Positions 41,458 to 60,287 of a DNA stretch of 64,000 nt are shown piece after piece. Under the pieces are notes generated by a model. It did no database searches. It saw nothing but the letters and a program-made list of their open reading frames with translations, and was not told the DNA's origin. The stretch is from Closterium sp. NIES-65. Taxonomy: Eukaryota; Streptophyta; Zygnematophyceae; Desmidiales; Closteriaceae. Positions within the stretch are counted from its first letter, which is position 1; each line of letters begins with the position of its first letter. The position numbers and the translations under genes were made by a program. Location of the stretch: the NCBI GenBank assembly GCA_948144175.1, contig CANXME010000791.1, forward strand, positions 1 to 64,000, written 5' to 3'.

Positions 41458-44400
41458 AGGAAAGGGAGGGAAACGATCAGATAACCCAACCACTATTCCA
41501 GGGCATGTTCCATTTGTACAGCCAATCTTTGAGTCGACTCAATCTATACCCCCACCCCCCTCTCTTTCTTTCCTTTTCCCCCCATCGACTATTAGCAGAG
41601 AGTACACGGAACGCACCTCCATCCTCCACCAGGAAATCAACCACTGTGCCCGCATGCTCCGTCTGCACAGAAACAAAGTAGCATGCACAGGCACGGAACA
41701 GCAAGAAAAGAGCAGCGAAGAGATGACACAATTGACGGGATGTTGTGATCACACAAAGAGGAACAGTTTGGCCCTCCCAGTGCTGGTTGGTTAGTACCCC
41801 CCTGCCCCCCTTGCAATGCCTATCAACCCTTCGCTCTCCCTTTCCTACCCTCCCACGTACCTCAATCGCCAGGTCGGTTCCAGGAAGCACATGGCCTACC
41901 CCTTCTTCACACCGAGTGCTGCTTGGTTTGTACCCTCCTATTCCCAACACCCCCCACCTCTCTGCAATGCCATATCAGCCCTTTGCTGCCCCTATCCCAC
42001 GCTCCCACCCACCTCGATCGCCAGGTTGGTGCTGAGCTGCTCCAGGAAGCACATGGCCTGCCCCTTCTTCACACCGAGTGCTGGTTGGTTCGTACCCACT
42101 TCCCCCCACCACTCCCCCTTCCCCCTCCCCCCTGCAATGCCGATCAGCCCTTTGCTGCCCCCTGCCCACCCTCCCTCCCACGTACCTCGATCGCCAGGTT
42201 GGTGCCGAGCTGCTCCAGGAAGCACATGGCCTGCCCCTTCTTCACCACTGCTCCCTGTTGACGGGAGAGGGGGGAGGGGTGAAGGGTGGGGTGAGGGGAG
42301 GGGACGTGGTAAGGGGGAAAGATACAGGATTGCTCGCAGCTGTTCCAGGAAGCACATGGAGTGTCCCTTCCTCACCACAGCTCCCTGTTGTTACAAAAGT
42401 GTTATTTTGAGACGTCTCAAAGTAACAGATTTATCACGTGGCCACATGGAATGTCCCTTCTTCACCACACCATGGAGTGGAATGAGGGGACGGAGTGAGG
42501 GGAGTGGCGGCAGGGGGAAGGGGTTTGAGGGGAAGGAGTGAGGGGATTAAGGAGAGGAGTGGGTGGGGACGAGACAGGGTGTGCGCGCCATGCCAAGCGC
42601 AACGTGCCTCATTCTATACGAGTGACAGAAAAAAGAAGGTACACCACATTCTAGAGTGGAGAGTACCACTCTCAAGAACTGACCACCACACTGCACCGCA
42701 CTGTACCTCGAGCACAATTGGCCGGCCGTGCTTGCCCTTGTACAGCTTGCCACGTCGCATGATGCCCACCTGGCAGGGGGAGCGGGGTATGGGGGGTGAG
42801 GGGAGGGTGGGGGAGGAAGGGGATTGATTTTTTAGGCGCCTCAAAAACCGTGCTTGCCCTTGCACAGCTTGCCACGTCGCATGATGCCCACCTGACAGGG
42901 GTAGTGAGAAGGGCGGGCGGAGTGGGGGAGAAGGAGGGTTGGACGGGTACAGGGAAGGGTGCGAAGGAGGACGAGGGTGTGTAGAAGAGAAGCAGGGTGG
43001 GTGGGGGGAAGGGTGGGGGGAGGGTGCCGCGAAGGATAGTGGGATGCGACGGGTGGGTGGGTAGTGGGTGGGGTGTGAGGGCGAAAGAGGATCACTCGCA
43101 GAAAGGAGCTACCGCGACGAGGTGACGTAGACAAGCCCCTCGTCCTTGGGCTTCTCGGGCTCAGCTGCTACCTCCGCCACTGGCTCCGCGGCAGCGACGG
43201 GGGCAGCAGCAGAGGTAGCAGAAGCGAGGTTTTGGGATAATGACACCATGTAGTGCAGAGTCAAATGTTCATTCCTCTCTTACCCGCGGCGACGTGACAT
43301 AGACAAGCCCCTCATCCTTGGGCTTCTCTGGCTCCGCAGCAACCTCCGCCACGGGCTCCGCGGCAGCGGCGGGGGGGAGGGACTCCGCCATGGGGAAGGC
43401 GGGCACTGGCGCGGCGTACACCACCGGGGCGGCGGCGGCTGCGGCGGAGGCTTCAGCTGCAGCCACGGCATGCCCGATGCTGCCGTCCACGTCGCGCTTG
43501 ACGTGCAGCGAGAAGGCGCCGACCTGACACGTGGGTGGAGGAGGGGGAGGGGAGTCAAAGGGGGTACTGCGAGAACTGCAAGCCACAGCATTCCCGATGC
43601 TGCCGTCCACGTCGCGCTTGACGTGCAGCGAGAAGGCGCCGACCTGAGGTGTGGGTTCGGGGATAGAGGAGGAGAGGGAGGGGAGTCAAGCGATGGATTG
43701 CGAGAACAGCTGCAACTGCAGCCACGGCATTCCCGATGCTGCGGTCCACGTCCCTCTTAACGTGCAGGGAGAAGGAGCCGACTTGCCAGTCGTGTGAGTG
43801 GGAGGAGAGGGAGGGGAGTCAAGGGGGTTACTGCGAGAACAGCTGCTGCCACGGCATTCCCGGTGCTGCCGTCCACTTCCCTCTTGACGTGCAACGCCGT
43901 CCCTCTTCACATCAAGTAGGGCGTGCAGGGGGAAGCGTCAAGCCATTTCTATCATACAAGAAAGTGAGTGCGAAGTGTTGCCAGCGAATCCTCTCATTTC
44001 CGTACCTTGACTTTCTGTCCCTGTACTCCCATACCTGGGTGACTGCGACGTTGTCCCCTAACTCATGTGCTTGCTTCGGTTCTCCCGTATCTGACTATTT
44101 GCTTCGGTTTTCGCTTCCCTGAGTGTTTGTCGGTCCTTCCCTACCTCAAGAGCTTGCTTCGGTGGTACCGTACCTGAGAGCTTGCTTCGGTGGTACTGTA
44201 CCTGAGCGCTTGCTTCGGTGGTACCGTACCTTGACCTTAAGCTCGGCGATGTGAGTCTCGTCGCAAAGTTCCATCAGCAGCGACTGCACCTGCGGGCGAA
44301 AGGGCAGGCCATGGGGCATGGGCACGGGGGAATAAACATGATGGAATGAGTCTCGTTGCACGCACCGAGTCTTCTTGCATAGCTACATCAGCAGCGACTG

Positions 44401-44959
44401 CTCCTGCGGGAGGAAGGGCAGGCCATGGGGCATGGGCATGGGGGAATGAACATGATGGAGTGAGTCTCGTTGCAGGCACCGAGTCTCCTTGCACAGCTCC
44501 ATCAGCAGCGACTGCGCAGCACCTCACGGGGATAGACGCGATCGGGGTGAAGAGAGAAGTGGATGCGACGGTATGCAATGCGAATGCGATGCAACGGAAG
44601 GGGAGAGAGGGGGACTAACGCGAGGAGACAGGCAAGGAGAATGGAATGGTGCGGAGGAACGACGGAGACACGACGGGAAAGAAGTCAAGAAACGAGAGTG
44701 TCGTGGCGGAATGAGGAGAGGAGAGGGAGAGTGACGCGAGGTAACAAGGAGAGGATAGTAACGCGACCGAAGGAGGAGTGGGAGGGAACATACCTCGTCC
44801 ACTGTCGGTGCGGCCACAGCTGCACCATTGCTCAGCTCCTCAGCCTCAACTGGCACCTCCTTCACGGCTCCTGAGTAAATCAAGATCAGAAACAAAAAAA
44901 CCAGTAAGTGAGGCTAGACAGGAGTGAAGGCTGTATACACGCACCTATTTATTTGTTTT

Positions 44960-44994
<35 letters not shown>

Positions 44995-45813
44995 CAAACA
45001 GCCTTGCAAAATACAGGCAAACAGTCACAATGTAGTACTGGCAAAATGAAGAGCGAAGAGCGGCGGGTCAAACGGTCGATTCCCATCGGTTTGAATGCGC
45101 TTGAGAGGTTGTGAATGCGATCGAGGGGTTGTTGATGCGGTCGAGTGGTTGTTTATGCGGTCGAGCGGTTGTGAATGCGGTCGAGCGGTTGTACGTGCGC
45201 TTACCGTCCTCGACAGCAGCAGCGCGGCAGCGGAGGAGGTGGGTGCGACCCGCGCGAGAAGCGGCGGAGAGGGGAGCGGGGAGAGGCGCGGGGACGACGG
45301 AGCGGGCGAAGCTGGTGGAGGCGGAAGCAGCGGAAGCTGCTCTGCCGGCAGTGAGCGCTGCTGTGGGGACGGCTGAGAGGGACAGCATGATGGGGTGTTC
45401 GAAGACGGAAGGATGGGATACGGATGATTGGTTATTTTGCTCGACTCAAAAATCTGCTCTGCTGGCAGTGAGCGCTGCTGTGGGAACGGCTGAGAGGGGC
45501 AGGATGAAGGAGAGTGGGAACTGGAGAGATAGGATACGGATGGTCAAACGGAATGGTACGATTGAAAGAACAAGGGGTGTTTTCAAAACCGGGAAATGCG
45601 CTGTGAGAGTGCTTGCGAGAGCTGGACGAGAATGGAATCACACCACGACAGAACGCAAATGTAAGCTTCTACGCGTTGGTGGGCTGCTCTACCCAAGGCG
45701 GACTTTAGCGTTTGTCTTGAACACATAAGCGAAACTTGGAACGGAAGTATTATTGATGCACATACTGCGAGGTTTGTGTGTAGTGTACCTGTTCCAGCTG
45801 CGATGGTCGCCAT
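41066..45813 (-). CDS. BADC: BADC: lipoyl/biotinyl-like regulator of plastid acetyl-CoA carboxylase
   Basis: Nine exons in phase: 45789-45813, 45205-45372, 44794-44870, 44230-44289, 43284-43523, 42707-42769, 42186-42254, 41617-41662, then 41248-41318 or its duplicate 41066-41136 (272 residues). The N-terminus is Ala/Ser/Arg-rich and plastid-targeting-like. Then come LMELCDETHIAELKVK, VGAFSLHVKRDVDG, an Ala/Pro linker, VYVTSPR/VGIMRRGKLYKGKHG and the lipoyl-like fold GQAMCFLEQLGTNLAIE ... GYGEPLAAIRPSFPGI. Biotin carboxyl carriers have EAMK(L/M)M where this has FLEQLG, so no biotinyl Lys is present, as in plant BADC proteins that replace the carrier subunit and inhibit fatty-acid synthesis. 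Alternatively the start is the ATG at 45388, reading through the acceptor. Divergent from transaldolase. Confidence 0.9.
41865..42474 (-). repeat. Copies of BADC exon 7 (FLEQLG exon)
   Basis: Besides the working exon 42186-42254, partial copies lie at about 41869-41925, 42012-42082, 42336-42392 and 42440-42474. The last follows a TTTTGAG-ACGT-CTCAAAG palindrome at about 42405-42422. The first two keep the 3' half and donor side. Confidence 0.85.
42828..42895 (-). repeat. Copy of BADC exon 6 joined to a palindrome
   Basis: A copy of the upstream part of exon 6 (GIMRRGKL) lies at 42846-42895 and is cut exactly where a TTTTTAG-GCGC-CTCAAAA palindrome (42828-42846) begins. The working exon is 42707-42769. 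Confidence 0.85.
43110..43892 (-). repeat. Copies of BADC exon 5
   Basis: The start of exon 5 with its acceptor (VGAFSLHVKRDVDGSIG) recurs at about 43580-43648, 43720-43786 and 43850-43892; its end with the Glu/Pro stretch recurs at 43110-43215. The working exon is 43284-43523. Confidence 0.85.
44150..44232. repeat. 28-bp repeat copying the donor side of BADC exon 4
   Basis: Three to four copies of AGCTTGCTTCGGTGGTACCG-type units abut the donor of exon 4 (44230) and each contains the GGTAC donor-like word on the minus strand. Copies of the upstream side of the same exon occur at about 44376-44410 and 44478-44520. Confidence 0.75.
44962..44992. repeat. (TA)n microsatellite
   Basis: About 14 TA units in BADC intron 2. 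A shorter one lies at 32018-32034 in the AAA gene and one at 56600-56616 in the iminopeptidase gene. Confidence 0.85.
45100..45198. repeat. 21-bp repeat in BADC intron 2
   Basis: Five diverging copies of a 21-bp unit (GAATGCGGTCGAGCGGTTGT) just downstream of the BADC exon 2 donor on the minus strand. Confidence 0.85.
45447..45497 (-). repeat. Copy of the start of BADC exon 2
   Basis: Acceptor side (CCCCTCTCAG) plus about 38 bp of exon 2, truncated at a degenerate CTCGA-CTCAAAA half-palindrome. Conservation of the acceptor in the copy supports 45372 as a true splice site and 45789-45813 as the first coding exon. Confidence 0.8.
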
Positions 45814-47174
45814 TGTGATTATATTGGTGGTGGAGGTTGTCGGAAGATGATGCTGCAGCTGCGATCAGGCTCTCTTAGCACCGATGACCTTAGCCGAGAT
45901 CGTAGGCTGCTGCTGGTCAGGAGGAACTTATTCCGACTGAAGATGACCAGCTGAGGCAGGCCTTCGGTTTCTGTGCAGAGCTTGGTTGGATGGTGGAGGT
46001 TTCAGCAGGATCACTTATCCTCCAAGCACAGCAGATTGCAGTGATGGAAGAGAGTCACCCTACCCAACCGTTTAAAAACGTATTATGATGATTGGCTTTA
46101 GATTCCTGCAAAACTGACTGAACCGTAGCCACACTGTGCATTCGGGAAACGGCTTGTGCGTGGTTCCAAGTCAAGTGTCACTGCAGCAGCACTGGCTGGC
46201 TTTCTGGGATAAAGGGGATCCCAAGAATTTGACGCAGACGATGACGGACGGACAGGTAAAGGCCGTCATGTTGATCTCCTCGGCAAGTTCAGGGCCAATG
46301 TTAAAGTCCGTTTCATTTTCATCCTGCCGGTTTGTTCGCTCGGAGACTGTCGACGTTAGCGGATGGAATTCTCCTGCAAATGCGTCTCGCCAGCAGGGAT
46401 GATCATCCGCCGTGTCATGGTGTTGTGTGAGTGGTTCGAGGGCCAAGGTCGATCCACTAGCCATCTGATGTCAGATCCCGAGCCTGTATAACTGACGGCT
46501 GGCAACGGTTTGATGAGTCCTTGCGTGGCTGTGACAGTTCAGTCGCATCCCTCATGAACTGAATGAAATACCCTCTAAAATAAAATTAGCTTCAATATAT
46601 ATCCTTTGTGTTTTGTATCATTCTTTGGATACAGAACTCATGCTGGACTATGCTTCGGATAAATCTGGGCAAATTCCTAGGTGGCTGCTTGCCAGGTCAG
46701 ATGGCAGCTTTCCTACGTCAGAAATCGTGCCTGCGAAATTTCCCACATCGGCACATCATCGACCACGTCATTCAGCAATATCGACGGTTGTGAAACCTTT
46801 GTGGTCCCAGATCTTGAAGTTGTCGAACGCCTCGAATATCCTGGAGCGCCTCGCTAATTTCGTAACAGGCGAAAGCCGGCAGCAATTCTCTTGGTCTACT
46901 TTCACCGAAGCGAAAGAAACACGAAATCGTGAATCTCGCACGGGTCGATTGGAGCGGAAGAACAAGGAATAGGACTTGAATTTCAGCCCCCAGCCATTCC
47001 TATTTAGTTCCAAGCACCTAACCCAATCGTGAAATTCAGTATTTTATGGAGCATCTGTAAAAAGACGAGCAGCTCCTACTTCGACAATTTCTGCCTCCTA
47101 ACGCTGTCTCCTGACAGCTTTCCTCCTCTTGCCACTGCTACCGGACGTCGTTTTTGTGCGTTTGGACGAAAAGC
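45814..47174. promoter_or_regulatory. Divergent region between BADC and transaldolase
   Basis: 1.36 kb carrying both promoters. Frames at 46136-46402 (+) and 46171-46464 (-) overlap and show no domain. AT-rich around 46580-46620. No repeats or palindromes noted. Confidence 0.45.
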
Positions 47175-50100
47175 ATGGCTTCTGCGTCTGCTGTCAGCGT
47201 GTCGTGCGGCATCAGGCTCAACCCGTCAACTTTCCAGGTCAACACTCCACAATGGATTACGATAATAATATCTTATCCCAAATTTCAGTTCCAAATTCAA
47301 CCAAGCTTCATTTGTGCAATCTTTGCTGTTGTTGTCTTATTGTTACTATTCGCAATTTCACGTTCCGCAGAAGCCTTCGGGGGTCTTGGCATCAAAGACG
47401 ACGTTCATCCCGTCGCCGCTGCCTCTTACCGCGTACGCTTCTTGTTCCAAGAATGTCAGTTCCCGCGTCGCGACACGATGCTCGGCTTCCATTCATGCCG
47501 CTATGGCTGGTAGGCCTGTCAAATCCACTTTAATTACCAGACGACAAGATTCTACAACGCATATACCTTTCCTCAACCCGTTTCTCGTCAAAGCAGCAAG
47601 CCCTCCTAGATTACAGCGTGGCTCTTTGTTCGTCTCCCAAATTTGCTTAATGTCATCAATTCTCTAATGTTATTATTAAATTTCATTGCAGTGTCTCCGT
47701 CGGAGCTGGACGTGATCTCGAGGAGCAGCGAGATTGTTCCCGATTCAATCGTCGGCGGCCAATTTGAGAGGTGAAACAATGTTGCCAAGTCAATCTGCAG
47801 TATTTTACGTTCACCTTCTGTTTTATACCTTCACAATGTGTAACCCTTTGCCGTTTTGTTGCAATGATGTCGTTGTAAACAACCTTTTCAGCTTCAAACC
47901 CACTGCGGCGACCGTGTCGTCGTCTCTCATCCTCGGAGTTTCGTCCTTGGGGGAAGCTAAGTTCGACGTGAGTGTGCGCGTGCTCGTATTAGGGTGTGTT
48001 CGTTTGCGATTGTGCTTGATTGGGATTGCCTTTCTTTCCTGATGTGCATTTATGAAAGTGTGATTCTATTTGGAACATATACTAGCTTGTGCTCACTATC
48101 CGCCAACTGTATATCTGCCATTACGATCTGTCTCTGGCCGTCCTGTCAAGCAACTGCTGACCGTCCTTACCGACGGTCCCCCTTACTCCCGCGCGCGCGT
48201 GCAGGGAGCGATCAAGAGCGCGTTGGCGTACGGCAAGTGCATGATAGCCGCGGAGGAAAACAAGTTCTCCTGCTTCCTCGATAAGGTCAGCCTCGCTATG
48301 GGGGAAAAGCCTCGCTACCATGGGGAATCGCTACTGAGATTATGCCATTATTGGCTAGCGTGAATCCTAACCTCGAAGTGTGCATCACTGCCTTGATGTC
48401 AGCTGATGTCAGCTGATCATGACAAGGTTATACAATGAACGACTCTTGAGTTTTCCAACGTCAAAACTTGGTCAATCTGGAAAAGGTAGAACCACTGCTC
48501 CAAGAAACTTCACATATGTACTTTGTTTCTTGCAATGACTAAAACGCGTATATGGTGTACGTATGCGTGCAGGCGCTGGTGAACGTGGGGAGGGAGCTGA
48601 GCCTGGAGGTGTCCGGGCGTGTGTCCACCGAGGTGGATCCTAGGCTGGCGCACAACACGGCCGCCATGGTTGACAGGGTGAGTGAGAGGCACATGGCAGT
48701 GCTGGAACTGGCATGCTCAAGGGAGCCTCGAGGTTTCTGGGCATGTGTAGACCGAGGTGGACCCCCGGCTGGCGCACAACACGGCCGCCATGGTCGACCG
48801 GGTGAGTGAGACGCGCATGGCAGTGCTGGCACTGGCATGCTCAAGTGAGCCACGTGTTGGTGTCCGGGCGTGTGTCCACCGAGGTGGACCCCAGATTGGC
48901 GCACAACACGGCCGCCATGGTCGACAGGGTGAGCATACACCCCGGCCTGTGATCTTCTGAGTGCATGAGGGTGTGTTACCTTGTGAGTGCTGCCTGCGTA
49001 AGGATTCTTTTGCGCCCAGACTCCGGGCGTCCGTCAGCCGGGGTGGACTAATTTGGCGCCAAATTACCCCCCTTTCCTTCCCTCCTCCTTCCTTGTAACC
49101 AGGTGCGTAACCTCACAGAGCTCTACAAGGAGGTAGACGTGCCGGTGAACCGAGTGCTGTCGTCTTTAGACTCCTCTGAACTGCTTAGAATCCCGTCCGA
49201 TGTCGTCTGCTGTGCAAGGAGGTAGACGTACTGGTGAACCGGGTGCTGTCCCATTAGGCTCCCCTGAACTGCTCGGAATTTCTTCCAATTTCGTCTTTCT
49301 CCCTATCCATTTCCGCATAAACCAGGTGCGCAACCTCGCAGAGCTGTACAAGGACGTGGACGTAGGTGTGAACCGAGTGCTGTCGTCTTTAGACTCCCCT
49401 GAACCGCTTAGAATCCCGTCCGATGTCATTATCTCCTACTCTCTTCCCCCCCCCCCAGGTGCGCAACCTGGCAGAGCTGTACAAGGAGGTGGACGTGGGT
49501 GTGAACCGAGTGCTGTTCAAGCTACGCACTGCCTGGAAGGGCATCGAGGCAGTTGAGTGCTGGGTAGACTCCACCTCACTTCCTCCGTCCCTCGTCCCAA
49601 CCCCCCCTGGTTACCAGGTGCGCAACCTGGCAGACCTGTACAAGGAGGTGGACGTGGGTGTGAACCGAGTGCTGTTCAAGCTGCCCGCCACGTGGGAGGG
49701 GATTGAGGCGGCGAGGCATCTGGAAGCAGAGGGCATCAAGACGCACGTCACTGGCGTCGCCAGGTGAGGGGCGATTGAGGAGGGAGGGGTGGGGAAAACC
49801 GAGAGTAAAGACATGCTAGGAAACCGGCCATGCAGATGGAAGCAGAGGGCATAAAGAGGGGGGGGTGGGTGGAAGCGCCATTTCGTCTTTTCAGCTTCGG
49901 TTCCCTCTCGTTCCTCTCGTCTCATCTCGGTCTTATAAGTAAATCTAAACAAACCTCCTCTGCTCCCCCCTTGCCATTTCTCCAGCTTCGCCCAGGTGTC
50001 AGCATGTGCGCAGGCCAACGTGGCAGTCATTCAAATCCCCGTCGGCCGTATCAAGGTACGATGCACACACGTGCAGAATGTATCATGACCTATCGTGATC

Positions 50101-51050
50101 TTCCGTGACATATCATGCTTCCCTTCGCTTCCTGTGCAGATAGCCTGAACCGAGATTATAGGCGTTCTTCTGTGAAAATGGGTGTTGTCAAAAATCTCGC
50201 CATTCTCAGTTCTGTCGCTCAACACTCCTTCCTCCCCCTGCCAGGACTGGGCACGCACGCATTCAGGCGACAAGGAAGTGGAAGCTGCAGCAGCCAAGGG
50301 CGAGGACCCTGGTGTCAGCCTGGTAAGGCGCTCACGCTCTTGCCGATAGCATAGCGCCTCGTTATGTGCTCGCTCATCATGTGTCGCCTCTGCTCTCTAG
50401 TACTTCCATCGGACAAGGAAGTGGAAGCTGCAGCAGCCAATGGCGAGGACCCTGGTGTCAGCCTGTTAAGGCGGGCATGCTCCAATCCCAACCTTGGGCG
50501 ATGAATTTGCTGGTGGGGGATCGGAGTTGTGGTTTCGCCTCAATAATTGGGCCCAATCACTGTCATGCTCACCCTTGCCCATCTTGGCTCATCTTCTCTC
50601 ATCTTCTCTCATCTTCTCTCATCTTCTCTCATCTTCTCTCATCTTCTCTCATCTTCTCTCATCTTCTCTCATCTTCTCTCATCTTCGCTCATCTTCTCTC
50701 ATCTTCTCTCATCTTCTCTCATCTTCTCTCATCTTCTCTCATCTTCTCTCATCTTCGCTCATCTTCTCTCATCTTCTCTCATCTTCTCTCATCTTCTCTC
50801 ATCTTCTCTCGTCTTCTCTCGTCTTCTCTCGTCTTCTCTCGTCTTCTCTCGTCTTCTCTCGTCTTCTCTCGTCTTCTCTCGTCTTCTCTCGTCTTCTCTC
50901 GTCTTCTCTCGTCTTTTCTCATCTTCTCGCATCCCCCACCAGGTGCGCCGAGCGTGTGCGTTTATTGCCCGCAACAACTTCCCCACCAAGGTCATGGCAT
51001 CCAACATCCGCAGCAAGGAGGACGCACTCAGCCTCCATGGGTATGCCTTG

Positions 51051-51081
<31 letters not shown>

Positions 51082-51903
51082 ACCACACACCCACACACCC
51101 ACCCACACACACACACACAAACACACAAGCGGCCGTGCACTTGCGCACACATACCGGCACCCGGCACATGCCACCCGGCATCCAACATCCGCATCAAGCA
51201 GGTCACCCTCAGCCTGCTCGGGTAATGTCTTTGTCTCACAGATAGACACGTATACACTCTAACGACGTGTACTGACCATAGCATGGCATGTATAACGGCT
51301 TCCCCACCAAGGTTATGGCATCCAACATCCGCAGCAAGACACACACACACACAGCACAGCACAGCACAGCACAGCACTGATTACCTGGTGGTACCCCTCA
51401 AGGTGACGGAGGCTTCGAAAGACACTCCTGCCTATTATGTGCGCACTACCGTACCTTACAGTGCTTTCTTTTCCCTACTCGAATCGATTGTGCAGCACTG
51501 ACTACCTGGTGGTGCCACTCAAGGTGATGGAGGCTCTGAAAGACACTCCCGCCTCCCCTGACCTCAAACCTGCAGCACTCAGTTCAGCAGCTGACAAGGT
51601 AGGAGCTCAATGGCTGGTCGTCTGTGTGTGCGCTTTGGTGAGTGTGCCATGTCCCGTACTCTCATGCACTTGTTTCCCATGCTACTCCAATCCTTCAAGT
51701 GTGTTTTCTACCATTTGTTTTTTAATGAACTCATGCTACTCCATACTTTATTGCAGGTCAAGCCTTGGGATATGGCGAGGTTCATGGCCAATATCGGGCC
51801 CTGTGCCAGGCAGTTGCTGCAGGCTGAGATTGATTCTGCTGTGTCTCAGGCGGAGAAGGTTGACAAGCACTTCAAGAAGATCTGGCCGCCCCCGAACGTG
51901 TGA
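47175..51903 (+). CDS. TAL: Transaldolase, plastid type
   Basis: Twelve exons in phase: 47175-47237, 47371-47509, 47692-47770, 47892-47967, 48205-48285, 48573-48677, 49618-49763, 49986-50055, 50245-50322, 50943-51040, 51496-51598, 51757-51903 (394 residues). It transfers a dihydroxyacetone unit between sugar phosphates in the non-oxidative pentose phosphate pathway. The N-terminal 65 residues look like a plastid transit peptide. Family motifs in order: SELDVISRSSEIVPDSIV, TAATVSSSLILG, ALVNVGRELSLEVSGRVSTEVD, VLFKLPATWEGIEAA with the Schiff-base Lys near residue 202, SFAQVSACAQANVAVIQIPV and DWARTHSGDKEVEAA. The shape matches plant plastid transaldolase. Several exons have partial tandem copies, and intron 9 holds a long pyrimidine minisatellite. 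Confidence 0.93.
48735..49530 (+). repeat. Copies of transaldolase exons 6 and 7
   Basis: End of exon 6 with its donor (RVSTEVDPRLAHNTAAMVDR) is repeated at about 48735-48808 and 48858-48930. Start of exon 7 (VRNLAELYKEVDVGVNRVL) is repeated at about 49102-49160, 49205-49245, 49325-49383 and 49459-49530 before the working exon 49618-49763. Most exon 7 copies keep a CAG acceptor. Confidence 0.87.
50410..50467 (+). repeat. Copy of transaldolase exon 9 end
   Basis: Repeats GACAAGGAAGTGGAAGCTGC through the donor region, about 150 bp after the working exon 50245-50322; the donor reads TTAAGG in place of GTAAGG. Confidence 0.83.
50588..50932. repeat. 10-bp pyrimidine minisatellite in transaldolase intron 9
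   Basis: About 35 copies of TCATCTTCTC, shifting to TCGTCTTCTC in the last third. It runs right up to the acceptor of exon 10 at 50942, so it acts as an extremely long polypyrimidine tract. Confidence 0.95.
51056..51432 (+). repeat. CA microsatellites and copies of transaldolase exons 10 and 11
   Basis: (CA)n tracts at 51056-51125 and 51340-51355. Partial copies of exon 10 (CATCCAACATCCGC) at about 51176-51222 and 51298-51345, and of exon 11 (TACCTGGTGGTACC) at 51378-51432, before working exon 11 at 51496. Confidence 0.85.
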
Positions 51904-52354
51904 AGGGCAAAACATAAATAATAATTGTGGTCAATGTAATCACGGGTATTATGCCCCTCTGTCTGGTGTTTTGTTATGCTTGTGTACATGAAATGAAGTT
52001 GTTGTGCTGAATTTCTTACTGAATTCAGTGTCATAGCTGACTGTGGAAAACGTGTAAAAATGTAAAATGTAGGCAACATGTAAATCTATATGCACTGCAG
52101 AAGTGTACAGCGAGCATTGGCCATTTTCATTTGAAGAAATTCATCCCTTCCCCACCGACTGTGGCTTGGCTATTCTCGATATCATCCTTTCACCTTCCAC
52201 AAACAGTGCCACCTTCATTGCCAAGCCTCTACTGAAACAGCCGCATTGCTTTCCATGATCCCATCTCATTGAATGCCATCTAATTGGCCTAACCTCAGCT
52301 ATTTCCATCTAATCGCATGCCGTAGCATTCAATTGTTGGCCCCCTTTACCATTG
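51904..52354. other. Spacer between transaldolase and iminopeptidase
   Basis: Transaldolase 3' untranslated region (AT-rich, ATAAATAATAAT near 51914) followed by the short promoter of the next gene. Nothing else recognised. Confidence 0.45.
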
Positions 52355-59760
<7,406 letters not shown>

Positions 59761-60287
59761 GACCAACCGCTGGTCACCAACGGTGGCATGAGGGGATACC
59801 GTAAGAATCTACGCATGCAATGTGCAACAAGACTCAAGGTAGCAATTCAAAGGTAGTGTAGGATACACATTCTCAACTCAAGCTAAATGATATTCCTATT
59901 TTCTTTACCATAGTAGGAAATGACTGTCCAGCTACTACTGTAATTGTCCACACTCATTTGCTGTCACCACTAGATTTTCCAGGCAATTCCAGATTTTCAC
60001 CATGGTGCCTTCTGCTGGTAACGGTAGAGCCATGGCCTCTACTCTGTTTTTTTCCACCAAGACATTCACTGCACATGGGTATTGTATTGCAACATTTGTT
60101 TCTAACCCTGGTACAGTATGGCTTTGAATAAATGAAACCTTAGAAAGCACTGTTACTGTATGTTCTACAGAAGTTGCAAAAATGCAGCTCACAAAACTGG
60201 GGACTCTGGTGGTTACCATTGCAAGTATCGCACAAATGTTAAAACCATTTCTTGCTCAGTGGAACTCATTCTATCCATTTCACATCT
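59761..60287. other. Convergent spacer between iminopeptidase and CCS1
   Basis: Both genes end here. AT-richer DNA with the two 3' untranslated regions; the minus-strand frame at 59935-60219 has no recognised domain. Confidence 0.45.

Noticed and set aside
50366-51262. Frames rich in SSLIFSHLL repeats
   Set aside because: Arise from the 10-bp pyrimidine minisatellite in transaldolase intron 9; they do not join the enzyme frame.
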